Assembly: GCF_900499005.1 (NCBI RefSeq)
Contig: NZ_LS991316.1
Coordinates: forward strand, 1,459,920-1,523,919
From: Actinomyces culturomici
Lineage (GTDB): Bacteria > Actinomycetota > Actinomycetes > Actinomycetales > Actinomycetaceae
Reading direction: 5' to 3'
DNA: 64,000 nucleotides
In this document: positions 27,997 to 37,156 of the stretch, piece after piece
Layout: every line of letters starts with the position of its first letter
How positions within the stretch are numbered: position 1 is the stretch's first letter
The notes under the pieces: generated by a model
The model's input: only the letters and a program-made list of their open reading frames with translations
What the model was told of the DNA's origin: nothing
Databases searched by the model: none
Program-made: the position numbers and the translations under genes

Positions 27997-30900
27997 CAGT
28001 CCACCGTCCTTCGCCCCGCGTCGACCGCCGGGCAGGCGCGCCGGAATTCGCACGTCCCGCACCGGCGCTCCTCGGGCTTCGCGCTGAGCGCGGCGCCCCG
28101 GGCGATCCGCCCGACCTCCTCGAGCCTCGTCATCCACTGCGCGCGCGCCTCGTCGTCGAGGCGCGACTGCTCGCGGGGGACGACCGTCGCGCCGAGGAAG
28201 ACGAGCCGGGCGCCCACGACCTCGTACCCGAGGGCGGAGAGCGCGAGCTGGTAGACGGCGAGCTGTGGGTGCTTCTCCGCGTCCGGCTTCGTCACCGGGT
28301 CGCCGGTCTTGAGGTCGACGATCCGCACGCCGCCGTCGACGTGCTCGATCCGGTCGAGGCGCCCGGAGACGACGACGTCGCCGATCCGCGCCTTCACGGT
28401 CGTTTCGACCTCGACGTCTCCGGGCACTCCGGCCGCGTAGTCCGCGAAGGCGGCGACCTTCTGGCGCGCCTTCTCGAGGAAGCGGATCCCCTCCCAGGTC
28501 TCGCGGTCGATATCCATCCCCTCCACTCGAGCCTCGAGCAGCGCCTCGAGCTCCTCCGCGCTCCCGTGCGGGGCGGCCTCGGCGACTGCGTGGACGAGGG
28601 TGCCGAGGGCGCGCGCGTAGTCCGTGGGGCCACCGGCGCCGACCGAGCCGAGGAACCACTGGAGGGGGCAGTGAAGGGCCTGATCGATCCGCGAGGGCGA
28701 CAGTCGTACGGGGCCCGAGGCGATGGGTCCGTCGGAGGAGAGGGGCCCCTCCCCTGTCCACGTGTCCGGGTCGGCCGCGCGCACGCCCTCGCGCGCGAGG
28801 AGCGCGAGGAGGAGTGCGGCGACGTCCTGATCCTCGACGTCGCCGGGGCGCGCGGCGGCGCGACGCAGATCGGCGACCTGTCCGGACACCGAAAGGGGCG
28901 CGGGCGCCGGCGCGAGAACGGGCCCCTCGGAGCCGAGAGAATCCGAGTAGGCCGCGAGGACGTCGAAGAAGGTCGAGGGGGCCTCGTTCTCCGCGGTCAC
29001 GGCGCCGATATGGAGGACCTGCGAGCAGCGGGTGAGCGCGGCGGCGAGGAGCCGACGCTCGTCGTCGAGGACCGCGCGCCTCGCGACGCGCGGATCGTCG
29101 AGGAGGATCCTCTCGCCGGTCCCGGACTCCCCGAACCGACCCGCTCCGATGTCGGCGAGCAGATCGGCGCGCAGCGACCGGGTCCGCAGCCGCGTGTTCG
29201 GCCACGCCCCGTCCTGAAGACCGACGAGGGCGACGACCGTCCAGCGCCGCCCCATCGCCTGCGCGGGGGTGAGAACCGAGACGCCCGGCGGGCGCACGCC
29301 GACGGTCGCGATCGTGTCGAGGGGCACCGCCTTGTCGAGGAGCGCCCGCGCGAACTCGGCGGTCGTCGCGGTCGGCTCGCGCTGCTCGTGCACGTCGGCG
29401 ACGCGCATGAGCGCGACGACCGCGTCGAGCTGGTCGTCGAACCACGAGGAGTCCTCGCCCCCGGAGAGCGCCCCCTCCCGCCACTCGTCGGCGATTCCGG
29501 CGGCGCTCCACACGCGCCACAGCCCCTCGCGAGGGCGTCGGCTCCGCGCGTCCCGCCCCTCCTTCACCAGCGTCGCCGCCGTCTCGAGGGCACGGGCGGT
29601 CGCTCCGTCGACCCGCCCCGTCCACAGCTCCGGTCGTTCGAGGAGGTCGTCGACGCCGACGGCCGGCAGGACGCCGGCCTCCTCGGGGTCGTCCTCCCCC
29701 TCGAGGCGGACTGCGAGATCCTCGAGAAGGCGATGGATGGCGAGCGGATCGCACCCGACGAGCGGGGACGCGAGGAGGGCGCGCGCGGCGTCCGCGTCGA
29801 ACTCCGCCCCCGAGACGAGGAGGAGGAGCGCCCGGGTCGTCGGCTGGGAGGCGAAGTCGAAGACGCGCGAGGCGCTCGACACGGGAACGCCGCCGCGACG
29901 CAGGTGCCGCGCGAACTCCTCCGCGGCGCCCGCCGAGCGGACGATCACCGCCTGGTCCTCCCAGTCGATGCCGTCGCGCAGCCTGTGGCGTCGCAGCGCG
30001 TGGGCGATGTGGGCGCCGAGCTGGGCGTTCGAGCCCCCGAGGTGCGCCTCGATCCGGCCGGGCGCATCCTGGTCCACGACGCTGGCGCTCCTTCGCCCCG
30101 CGGGACCGGATTGGCCGATCGCCGAGGAGACGCGCCGCGCGACCTCGCGCAGGAGCGGCCCGCCGACGTGAACGTCCCCGAGTTCGAGGACGGGCGCGTC
30201 GAGGGCCGATGCGAGGCGGAGATCGAGGTGCGGCTCTCCGCCGCGGTAGGTGGCGATCGCGACGTCCGGGTCGGCGAGGGCGACGATGCGCGCACCGGCA
30301 TCCCGCAAAGAGGCGAGAAGGCGGATCGTCGAGGGCGTGCAGTCCTGCAGATCGTCGACGACGATGACGTCGGGCACAGGGGCCCCGCACTCGACCCCGA
30401 GAGCCCCGGCGCGCTCCTCCCAGTGATCGACGAGGTCGGACGCGAGCGCCTGGATCCGGGAGAGATCGACGCGCAGAACATCGCGGTGCTCGACGCCGAA
30501 CTCCGGCCCCTCGAGGTAGGCCGAGAGGAGTCGGCCCGCGGCCCGCCACTGGGGGACGTCGAATTCGCGGCCGGCCTCCTCGAGCGTGCGCCCGTCGAGT
30601 CCGGCCTCTCCGGCCCGGGCGAAGAGATCGCGGAGCTCGGAGCGGAAGGCGGGCATCCGCCGCATCGCCGGAGGCATCGAGTCCGGCCACGGCGCATCGA
30701 CCTCGTCGAGGAGACGGGCGAGCAGCTCGTCCTGGAGGGCGCCCGTCACCAGCTCGACCGGACCGAGAGGATCGGGCCTGGCGACCCGCCAGGTCGTGAC
30801 GACGAGGTGGGCGAAGGAGGCGGGAGTACGGACCGGGCGCACCGCCGTCGGGGCGAGCGCCTGGACGCGCGGGGCGAGGAGATCGGCGCGCGTGCGGTCG

Positions 30901-31109
30901 GGAACGAGGAGGAGCGGCTCCTCCCCCCGCGCGACCGCGTCGGCGAGGACCGCGAGGGCGAGCGTCGTCCGACCGGAGCCGGGAGCCCCGCGCACGACGA
31001 TCGAGGCCGAGCGAGCGGCCTCGAGGGCCGTCGACTGGGCCTCGTCGAGGGCGGGCAGGTCCGCCCAGCCGGCCGGGCGCGGCCGGATCGCCACGTGGAT
31101 TTCGCTCAT
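27996..31109 (-). CDS. adnA: Helicase-nuclease subunit AdnA
   Basis: Partner of AdnB, 1037 residues from ATG 31109 (MSEIHVAIRPRPAGW). The N-terminal UvrD-like motor has a Walker A loop reading GAPGSGRTT, with Arg (CGG) where Lys is expected. Mycobacterial AdnA is known to contribute little to unwinding, so a weakened motor here is plausible. The C-terminal nuclease (about 850-1037) has LDRIEHVDGG, IVDLKTGDP and QLAVYQLAL. Iron-sulphur cysteines occur as HCPLQWF and later RRCGTCEFRRACPA, as in AddB/AdnA. It is first of the adnAB pair and divergent from the DUF3107 gene. Confidence 0.92.
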   Translation of the reverse strand: MSEIHVAIRPRPAGWADLPALDEAQSTALEAARSASIVVRGAPGSGRTTLALAVLADAVARGEEPLLLVPDRTRADLLAPRVQALAPTAVRPVRTPASFAHLVVTTWRVARPDPLGPVELVTGALQDELLARLLDEVDAPWPDSMPPAMRRMPAFRSELRDLFARAGEAGLDGRTLEEAGREFDVPQWRAAGRLLSAYLEGPEFGVEHRDVLRVDLSRIQALASDLVDHWEERAGALGVECGAPVPDVIVVDDLQDCTPSTIRLLASLRDAGARIVALADPDVAIATYRGGEPHLDLRLASALDAPVLELGDVHVGGPLLREVARRVSSAIGQSGPAGRRSASVVDQDAPGRIEAHLGGSNAQLGAHIAHALRRHRLRDGIDWEDQAVIVRSAGAAEEFARHLRRGGVPVSSASRVFDFASQPTTRALLLLVSGAEFDADAARALLASPLVGCDPLAIHRLLEDLAVRLEGEDDPEEAGVLPAVGVDDLLERPELWTGRVDGATARALETAATLVKEGRDARSRRPREGLWRVWSAAGIADEWREGALSGGEDSSWFDDQLDAVVALMRVADVHEQREPTATTAEFARALLDKAVPLDTIATVGVRPPGVSVLTPAQAMGRRWTVVALVGLQDGAWPNTRLRTRSLRADLLADIGAGRFGESGTGERILLDDPRVARRAVLDDERRLLAAALTRCSQVLHIGAVTAENEAPSTFFDVLAAYSDSLGSEGPVLAPAPAPLSVSGQVADLRRAAARPGDVEDQDVAALLLALLAREGVRAADPDTWTGEGPLSSDGPIASGPVRLSPSRIDQALHCPLQWFLGSVGAGGPTDYARALGTLVHAVAEAAPHGSAEELEALLEARVEGMDIDRETWEGIRFLEKARQKVAAFADYAAGVPGDVEVETTVKARIGDVVVSGRLDRIEHVDGGVRIVDLKTGDPVTKPDAEKHPQLAVYQLALSALGYEVVGARLVFLGATVVPREQSRLDDEARAQWMTRLEEVGRIARGAALSAKPEERRCGTCEFRRACPAVDAGRRTVD

Positions 31110-31184
31110 GACGGAATCATCCCCCAGGCCGCCGTCGTTTGCGGCGCATAGCATGGGACCAGGACGAACACCTCGGAGGTTGCA

Positions 31185-31409
31185 ATGAACATCATCATCG
31201 GCGTGCGCGGCTCCGCGCGCGAGCTCTCGCTCGATCTCGACCTCGAGCGCGACGACCTCGCGGCCCGCGTCGAGAAGGCGGTCGCGGACCAGTCGGTCCT
31301 CGACCTCGTCGACGCGAAGGGACAGAGGTACCTCGTACCCGCCCGCTCGATCGGATACGTCCAGATCGGCGAGCAGGTCGAGCGCCGGGTCGGCTTCGCG
31401 ATCGGCTGA
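31185..31409 (+). CDS. DUF3107 protein
   Basis: Small soluble protein of 74 residues matching the actinobacterial DUF3107 family: MNIIIGVRGSARELSLDLDL, ARVEKAVADQSVLDLVDAKG, QRYLVPARSIGYVQIG. ATG 31185 is preceded by CTCGGAGGTTGC. The family often sits beside a ferritin-like gene and helicase genes, as here (adnA divergent, ferritin-like convergent). Biochemical function is unknown. Confidence 0.9.
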   Translation: MNIIIGVRGSARELSLDLDLERDDLAARVEKAVADQSVLDLVDAKGQRYLVPARSIGYVQIGEQVERRVGFAIG

Positions 31410-31451
31410 CCGGCCCCGGGGCGCGGAGCCGACCGCGCCCCCGCATGCACC

Positions 31452-31482
31452 GGGGCGGCGGACGCATCGCGTCCGCCGCCCC
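31452..31482. terminator. Bidirectional hairpin, DUF3107 / ferritin-like
   Basis: A perfect 14-bp stem (GGGGCGGCGGACGC at 31452-31465 with its complement at 31469-31482) and a 3-nt loop lie between the two convergent genes. Confidence 0.8.
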
Positions 31483-31544
31483 GCCGCGTCTTCGTCCCCC
31501 GGGAACCCCGCCCCGTGGAGGATGGGAGTCCGGAAGAACGGGCC

Positions 31545-32174
31545 TCAGGCCTTGAGGTTGATCTGGGTCATCCGCTCTCCGTGGCGCTTCGTCACGTAGG
31601 CGACGATCGCGTCGACCGTGTCGGGGTCCTTCGCGAGCGAGGGGTGGGTGAAGAGAGTCGAGCGGACGAGGCCGAGCACCTCGCCGGCGACGCGCCTCGC
31701 CCACAGCGACAGGCGCGCGGCGAGCTGCGGGTCCTCGGCGGTGAGCGGCGCGAAGTGCGTCCGCTCCCACTCGCCCTGCGTGAGGTCCCAGGGCGCGGAC
31801 TCCTCGTCGAAGAGCTCGTGGCGCTGGGCGACCTCGAGGAGGAGGTCCCCGACGATCCCGACGGTCACGTAGGTCTTGACGGACCGCTCGAACCAGGTCG
31901 TCGGCCGCGTCCTCGTATCGAGGTCGTCGTAGAGGCCCGAATAGGCGCCCGCGGCGGCCGTGAGGTCGAGTCCGCGGTGCTCGGCCCAGATCTCGAGCTG
32001 CTCGAAGATCTCGAAGGAGCGCGCCGACATGCGGGCGTGCTCGATGTGCGCCTCGATGGTGGGCGCCTGGTCGCCGTCCTTCGCGAGGCGGGTCATCGCC
32101 GCGAGAGCGGAGTAGGCGAGAAGGCCGATGACTTCGGCGTCGTCGGCGTCGACGGGTGCGTACTCGGTTGCCAT
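31545..32174 (-). CDS. Ferritin-like fold protein
   Basis: All-helical protein of 209 residues, resembling the actinobacterial ferritin-like family often annotated beside DUF3107. Candidate carboxylate/His ligands occur in spaced helices: IEAHIEHARMSARSFEIFEQLEIWAEHRG, then LLLEVAQRHELFDEE. This EXXH-like pattern suits a di-iron or manganese site, though the exact ligand set cannot be confirmed here. There is no signal peptide. It is divergent from the FadR-type regulator (138-bp spacer) and convergent with the DUF3107 gene. Substrate or storage role unknown. Confidence 0.72.
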   Translation of the reverse strand: MATEYAPVDADDAEVIGLLAYSALAAMTRLAKDGDQAPTIEAHIEHARMSARSFEIFEQLEIWAEHRGLDLTAAAGAYSGLYDDLDTRTRPTTWFERSVKTYVTVGIVGDLLLEVAQRHELFDEESAPWDLTQGEWERTHFAPLTAEDPQLAARLSLWARRVAGEVLGLVRSTLFTHPSLAKDPDTVDAIVAYVTKRHGERMTQINLKA

Positions 32175-32311
32175 GCTCCAAGAGTAGCCTCGCCGCGACG
32201 CCGCGCCCCTTCAACCGGCGCGGAGCTTGGTCCATCGGCCGTGGTCGGATTCCCCGAAGCCTCTGAGCTCTGCGCGGATATGGGAGAATCGCGGGGAGGA
32301 AGGGAGCTCCC

Positions 32312-33007
32312 ATGCGCAAGGATCTCGTCGACGCGACCGTCGACGCCGTCGTCGATCGGATCCTCAGAGGGACCTACCGCGAGGGCGATGCCCTGCCGGG
32401 CGAAGTCGATCTCTCCCAGGAGCTCGCCGTCTCGCGCCTCACCGTCCGCGAGGCCGTCAAGGTGCTGAAGGAGCGCGGCGTCCTCGACGTCGTGCAGGGC
32501 CGCGGCACCTTCGTCGCCGATCGCTCCCGCTGGACCGACCTTCCGACGCTCATCGCCGTCTCCCTCGCCGAGTCCTCGCCGCGCGAGGTCGGTCTGCGCC
32601 TCGTCGAGCTGCGCCGGATGATCGAGGTCGGGGCGGCCGGCCTCGCCGCGCGGAATCGGAGCGACGAGGACGTCGAGGCGCTCGCCTCGCTCATCGAGGA
32701 GATGGACGCGGCGGGCGACGCCGGCGACATCGCCGCCAACGTCGAAGCCGACCTCGCGTTCCACCGCCGGGTTCTCCTCGCGTCGCGCAATCCCTTCATC
32801 CCGGTCGTCATGGCCCCGCTCGAGCGCGCGCTCCACGAGTCCCGCCTCGTCACCGCTTCCCACCCCGAGGTCCGCGAGCGCGCGCAGGGTCACCACCGCG
32901 CGATCCTCGACGCGATCCGGACGCGCGACGAGGAGGCGGCGAAAGACGCGATGCGCGCGCACATGACGCAGACGCGCCTCGATCTCATCGCGAATACCGC
33001 GGAATAG
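32312..33007 (+). CDS. GntR/FadR-family transcriptional regulator
   Basis: Regulator of 231 residues. The N-terminal winged helix-turn-helix has LPGEVDLSQELAVSRLTVREAVKVLKERGVLDVVQGRGTFV in separate typical blocks (vSRltVReAl; GrGtFV). A C-terminal FCD helical effector domain (about 90-225) carries Asp/His candidates for metal binding (EADLAFHRRVLLASRN; HHRAILDAI). ATG 32312 is preceded by GGAGGAAGGGAGC. It sits 124 nt upstream of the sugar-acid operon, whose promoter is flanked by CCTC-N-GAGG palindromes, probably its operators. Confidence 0.93.
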   Translation: MRKDLVDATVDAVVDRILRGTYREGDALPGEVDLSQELAVSRLTVREAVKVLKERGVLDVVQGRGTFVADRSRWTDLPTLIAVSLAESSPREVGLRLVELRRMIEVGAAGLAARNRSDEDVEALASLIEEMDAAGDAGDIAANVEADLAFHRRVLLASRNPFIPVVMAPLERALHESRLVTASHPEVRERAQGHHRAILDAIRTRDEEAAKDAMRAHMTQTRLDLIANTAE

Positions 33008-33024
33008 AGCCTTTTTCGACAACT

Positions 33025-33085
33025 CCTCTGAGGACCTCTTGCCAAACCCGGCGGAACGTCGTACCTTGGTCCCAGTCCTCAGAGG
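33025..33085 (+). promoter_or_regulatory. Promoter with twin CCTC-N-GAGG operators
   Basis: TTGCCA (33039-33044) and TACCTT (33062-33067) are spaced 17 bp, a reasonable sigma-70 promoter. CCTCTGAGG (33025-33033) runs directly into GAGGACCTC (33030-33038), abutting the -35. CCTCAGAGG (33077-33085) lies just past the predicted start point. The paired sites fit looping or roadblock repression by the adjacent FadR-type protein. Confidence 0.6.
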
Positions 33086-33131
33086 TCTGAGCAATGTGGC
33101 TCAGACGCGAGGCAGACACGAAGGAGTGATC

Positions 33132-34571
33132 ATGCCGCTCATCCCCCGCGACGACCTGCTCGCAGGGCTCCCCCCGACCCCCTCGATCAGCGCCGCCGAT
33201 GTCGCGGCCGCCCAGGCAGCCGCCTCTCGCGCCCCGATCCACGTCGTCCTCGACGACGACCCGACCGGCACCCAGTCGGTCGTGAACCTCCCCGTCCTCA
33301 CCTCCTGGGAGGTCGCCGACTTCGACTGGGCGCTCGCGACCGGCGCCCCCGCCGTCTACGTGATGACGAACTCCCGCTCCCTCGCCCCCGCCGACGCCGA
33401 GCGCGTCAACCGCGAGGTCGTCGCCGCGGCCCTCGAGTCGGCGCGCGCCCTCGGCGCCGACGTCGACTTCGTCTCGCGCTCCGACTCGACCCTGCGCGGC
33501 CACTACCCCCTCGAGACCGACACGATCGCCGACGCCCTCGAGACCGCGACCGGTCGCTCCGCCGACGGCGTCGTCCTCGTCCCCGCCTTCCCCGAGGCCG
33601 GGCGCATCACCGTCCACGGCGTCCACTACGCGGGTTCTCCCGACAAGGGCTACCTCCCCGCCGCCGAATCCGAGTTCGCGAAGGACAACACCTTCGGCTA
33701 CGCCCACTCGCCGCTCGCCGAATGGGTCGAGGAGAAGACGGACGGCGCGAGGCGCGCCGCCGACGTCCTCGTCATCGACATCGAGACCCTGCGCACCGAC
33801 CCCGAGCGGACCGTCGAGATCCTCTCGAGCGCGATGGACTCGACCCCGATCGCCGTCGACATCGTCGAAGCGGCCGACCTGCGCGCCCTCGCCCTCGCCC
33901 TCATCCGCGCCGAAGAGGCCGGATCGCGCTTCATCTACCGCGTCGGCCCGCCCTTCGTCCGCGAGCGCATCGGCCAGGAGACCCACGCGCCCCTCACCCC
34001 CGCTGAGATCGAGGAATCGCGCTCCGGCCGGCCCGCCACGGCCGGCGGCCTCGTCGTCGTCGGCTCGCACGTCGGCGTCACCGCGCGCCAACTCGACCAT
34101 CTGACCGCCCGCGAGGACGCGCCCGTCCTCGTCCTCGACTCCGCCCGCATCCTCACCGGCGACGACCCGCAGGGGTGCATCGCCGATCTCATCGACGAGG
34201 TCGTCGCCGCACTCGCGAAGGGGACGGCGATCCTCCGCACCTCCCGGGCGATGCTCTCCGGCTTCGACCCCGACACGGCGCTCGCCCAGGCGCGCGCGAT
34301 CTCCTCCGCGATCGTCGCCGTCGTCCACGGCGTCATCGAGCGGACGACCCCGCGCTTCGTCGTCGCCAAGGGCGGGATCACCTCCTCGGACGTCGCCTCC
34401 AGGGGCCTGGAGATCCGCCGCGCCCGCGTCATCGGCCCGATGCTCCCCGGCATCGTCTCCCTGTGGTCCGCGATCGACGGCCCCGCCGCGGGCATCCCGT
34501 ACATCGTCTTCGCCGGCAACGTCGGCACCGACGAGTCCCTCGCGGACGTCGTCGGCAAGCTCGAGCTCTGA
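33132..34571 (+). CDS. Four-carbon acid sugar kinase (DUF1537)
   Basis: Kinase of the DUF1537 family (OtnK/DtnK type), which phosphorylates 3-oxo-tetronate or related acid sugars in threonate/erythronate catabolism. The 479-residue protein begins at ATG 33132 after GAAGGAGTG. The N-terminal domain has VVLDDDPTGTQSV and SRSDSTLRGHYP. The C-terminal nucleotide domain has VAKGGITSSDVASRGLEIRRA and FAGNVGTDESL. It is first in the operon with a beta-hydroxyacid dehydrogenase and a GntP permease. The aldolase and isomerase usual in the pathway are not in the window, so the exact substrate is open. Confidence 0.92.
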   Translation: MPLIPRDDLLAGLPPTPSISAADVAAAQAAASRAPIHVVLDDDPTGTQSVVNLPVLTSWEVADFDWALATGAPAVYVMTNSRSLAPADAERVNREVVAAALESARALGADVDFVSRSDSTLRGHYPLETDTIADALETATGRSADGVVLVPAFPEAGRITVHGVHYAGSPDKGYLPAAESEFAKDNTFGYAHSPLAEWVEEKTDGARRAADVLVIDIETLRTDPERTVEILSSAMDSTPIAVDIVEAADLRALALALIRAEEAGSRFIYRVGPPFVRERIGQETHAPLTPAEIEESRSGRPATAGGLVVVGSHVGVTARQLDHLTAREDAPVLVLDSARILTGDDPQGCIADLIDEVVAALAKGTAILRTSRAMLSGFDPDTALAQARAISSAIVAVVHGVIERTTPRFVVAKGGITSSDVASRGLEIRRARVIGPMLPGIVSLWSAIDGPAAGIPYIVFAGNVGTDESLADVVGKLEL

Positions 34572-34658
34572 CCCCGGCGCCACTCGCGCCTCCCCCGGCG
34601 CGAGTCGTCGCCCCGTATTCGCCTCACCCCGTATCACCAGAATTCCAGGAGAAGAACG

Positions 34659-35540
34659 ATGTCGTTCAGAATCGCAGTCCTCGGTCTCGGCGCCATGGGC
34701 CTCCCCATGGCCGCCAACCTCGCGAAGTCCTTCGACGTCGTCGGCTACGACCTCTTCGAGGCGCGCCGCGACCTCGCGACCGCCCAGGGGCTCGGAGTCG
34801 CCGCCACCGCCCCCGAGGCGGCGACCGGCGCCGACTTCGCCCTCATCGCGGTCCGCAACGCCGCCCAGCTCGAGGACGTCCTCTACGGCGAGCAGGGCGT
34901 CGTCCCCGTCCTCGCGGAGGGCGCCACGATCATCCTCACCTCGACCGTCGGCGCCGCCGCGGTCGAGGGCGTCGCCGCCCGCCTCGCCGACGCCGGCCTC
35001 GGCCTCGTCGACGCGCCCGTGTCCGGCGGGCCCGTCCGCGCCGGAGAGGGCGACCTCCTCGTCGTCGTCGGAGCGACCCCCGCGGTCTGGGAGCGCGCGA
35101 AGCCCGTCCTCGACGCGATGGCCGGAACCCTCGTCCTCGTCGGCGACGAGCCCGGTAAGGGCCAGTCGATGAAGACCGTCAACCAGCTCCTCTGCGGCGT
35201 CCACATCGCCGCCGCGGGCGAGGCCCTCGCCCTCGCGGGCGCCCTCGGCCTCGACCAGCGGATGGTCCTCGACGCCCTCATGGCGGGCGCCGCCGAATCC
35301 TTCATGCTCGGCAACCGCGGTCCGCGCGCCATCGAGGCGTACGAGGGCGCGGAGCCCGAGGTGTGCTCGCGCCTCGACATCTTCGTCAAGGACATGGGGA
35401 TCGTCACCGCCGCCGCGAAGAGCGCCGGGATCTCCGTGCCGGTCGCCGCCGCCGCGGAGCAGCTCTACGTCCTCGGCAACGCGCAGGGCCGCGGCGCCGA
35501 CGACGATTCCACCGTCATCCGCGTCGTCTCCGCGAAGTGA
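34659..35540 (+). CDS. Beta-hydroxyacid dehydrogenase (L-threonate dehydrogenase-like)
   Basis: NAD(P)-dependent dehydrogenase of the 3-hydroxyisobutyrate/LtnD family, 293 residues. Rossmann motif VLGLGAMGLPMAANL, substrate motif DAPVSGGPVRAGEGDL and catalytic Lys in GKGQSMKTVNQLLCG are all present. By context it probably oxidises a tetronate such as L-threonate to the 2-oxo acid later phosphorylated by the upstream kinase. AGGAG precedes ATG 34659. GntP follows after 7 nt. Confidence 0.92.
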   Translation: MSFRIAVLGLGAMGLPMAANLAKSFDVVGYDLFEARRDLATAQGLGVAATAPEAATGADFALIAVRNAAQLEDVLYGEQGVVPVLAEGATIILTSTVGAAAVEGVAARLADAGLGLVDAPVSGGPVRAGEGDLLVVVGATPAVWERAKPVLDAMAGTLVLVGDEPGKGQSMKTVNQLLCGVHIAAAGEALALAGALGLDQRMVLDALMAGAAESFMLGNRGPRAIEAYEGAEPEVCSRLDIFVKDMGIVTAAAKSAGISVPVAAAAEQLYVLGNAQGRGADDDSTVIRVVSAK

Positions 35541-35547
35541 GCCCCCG

Positions 35548-36918
35548 ATGAGCGCCGGACTCCTCCTCCTGATCGCCGTCGCGGCGATCGCCGTACTCCT
35601 CCTCCTCGTCATCAACGTCAAGATGTCGGCCTTCGTCGCGATGCTCCTCGTGTCGCTCGGCACAGCGCTCGTCACCGGCATCGCGCCCGAGGAGATCGTC
35701 ACAACCCTCCAGGACGGCATGGGCAAGACCCTCGGCTCGGTGATGATCGTCGTCGGCCTGGGCGCGATGCTCGGCCGGATCATCGAGACCGCCGGGGGCG
35801 CCGACTCCCTCGCCCGCTCCTTCACCCGCAAGCTCGGCGACAAGCGCGTCATCGGCGCGGTCGTCGCGGCTGCCTTCATCCTCGGCATCCCGGTCTTCTT
35901 CGACGTCGGCTTCATCATCCTCGCGCCGATCGTCTTCGGCTTCGCCCGCGTCGCAGGCATCAACCCCCTGAAGATCGGCCTGCCGGTCGCCGGCGCCATG
36001 CTCACCGTCCACGTCGCGATGCCGCCCCACCCCGGGCCCGTCGCCGCCGCCGGCATCACCGGCGCCGACACCGGCATGATGATCCTCGTCGGCCTCCCGA
36101 TCTGCGCGGCGACCGCCCTCGTCGGCCACTTCGCCGCGAAGCTCATCAAGGTCGACCACCTCGAGATCGGCGAGTCCCCCGCGACCCAGCACCTCGGGTC
36201 GGTCGGCTCCGCGGGCGCCGACGGCGTCCTCGCCCCCGAGCGGAAGGCCCTGTCCGCCGGACTCGTCGTCCTCCTCATCCTCCTGCCGATCGTCCAGATC
36301 ATGGCGGGCACGGTGTCGAACATGGTCCTCGCGGACGGCGCCGCGAAGAACTGGATGGGCCTCATCGGCTCCTCGCTCGTCGCGCTCCTCGTCGCGGTCA
36401 TCGTCGCGTCCCTCGTCGTCGGCCACCAGCAGGGCTGGGGACTCGAGAAGCGCGGGTCCGTCATCGACTCCGCCCTCCCCGACGTCGCGGTCATCGTGTT
36501 CGTCACCGGCGCCGGCGGCGTCTTCGCCTCCGTCCTCGTCGCCTCGGGCATCGGCGACGCCCTCTCGAAGGAACTCGTCGCCCTCCACATGCCGCTGATT
36601 CTCGCCGGATTCCTCATCACGGTCGCCCTTCGCGCCTCCCAGGGCTCGGCGACCGTCGCAATCCTCACGAGCGCGGGCCTCCTCGCCCAGCCGATCGCCG
36701 ACGCCGGATACTCGCCCCTCCAGATGGTGCTCGTCACCCTCGCGATCGGCTTCGGCGGCCTCGGCCTCTCCCACATCAACGACTCCGGATTCTGGATCGT
36801 CACGAAGTACCTCGGCCTGTCCGTGAAGGACGGCCTGCGGACGTGGACGGTGCTCTCCACGGTCCTCGGTCTCACGGGCTTCCTCCTCACGTGGGGAGTC
36901 TTCGCCCTCGTGAGCTGA
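35548..36918 (+). CDS. GntP-family sugar-acid permease
   Basis: Polytopic transporter of 456 residues (about 12-14 membrane segments) of the gluconate:H+ symporter family. Characteristic stretches include GIPVFFDVGFIILAPIVFG, HVAMPPHPGPVAAAG and FGGLGLSHINDSGFWIVTKY. In this operon it probably imports the sugar acid metabolised by the dehydrogenase and kinase. Start ATG 35548 lies 7 nt after the previous stop. The operon ends at the 36955-36991 hairpin. Confidence 0.94.
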   Translation: MSAGLLLLIAVAAIAVLLLLVINVKMSAFVAMLLVSLGTALVTGIAPEEIVTTLQDGMGKTLGSVMIVVGLGAMLGRIIETAGGADSLARSFTRKLGDKRVIGAVVAAAFILGIPVFFDVGFIILAPIVFGFARVAGINPLKIGLPVAGAMLTVHVAMPPHPGPVAAAGITGADTGMMILVGLPICAATALVGHFAAKLIKVDHLEIGESPATQHLGSVGSAGADGVLAPERKALSAGLVVLLILLPIVQIMAGTVSNMVLADGAAKNWMGLIGSSLVALLVAVIVASLVVGHQQGWGLEKRGSVIDSALPDVAVIVFVTGAGGVFASVLVASGIGDALSKELVALHMPLILAGFLITVALRASQGSATVAILTSAGLLAQPIADAGYSPLQMVLVTLAIGFGGLGLSHINDSGFWIVTKYLGLSVKDGLRTWTVLSTVLGLTGFLLTWGVFALVS

Positions 36919-36954
36919 GCCACGAACGCCGAGCGCACAGGCCCGGCGGCACGA

Positions 36955-36991
36955 GGGAGGGGACGGCGGAACGAGCCCGCCGTCCCCTCCC
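36955..36991 (+). terminator. Terminator of the sugar-acid operon
   Basis: A perfect 15-bp stem (GGGAGGGGACGGCGG at 36955-36969 with its complement at 36977-36991) and a 7-nt loop begin 36 nt after the gntP-family stop. Confidence 0.8.
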
Positions 36992-37156
36992 CTGTGAGCA
37001 CCCCGACTCGTCCGGCCGCGGCCGCCGCCCGTACAATGGGGGGCGACCACGGCTGACCGGTCGCAACGACTGCGAATTTCGCGCCTCGCGCGCGCCCCGA
37101 TATTGCGCGATCGGCTGCCACCCCCGACCCGGGATCCCCGGGAGGAAAGGCGGATC

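Noticed and set aside
24616-30690. AdnB as a 2024-residue protein extending through adnA
   Set aside because: The in-frame region upstream of 27996 overlaps adnA out of frame and is Arg-rich nonsense; adnA itself is a full helicase-nuclease, and the TGATG junction fixes the adnB start.
32985-37121. A 1378-codon minus-strand open frame opposite the kinase, dehydrogenase and permease genes
   Set aside because: The plus strand carries three well-recognised enzymes and transporters; the antisense translation is low-complexity and matches nothing.
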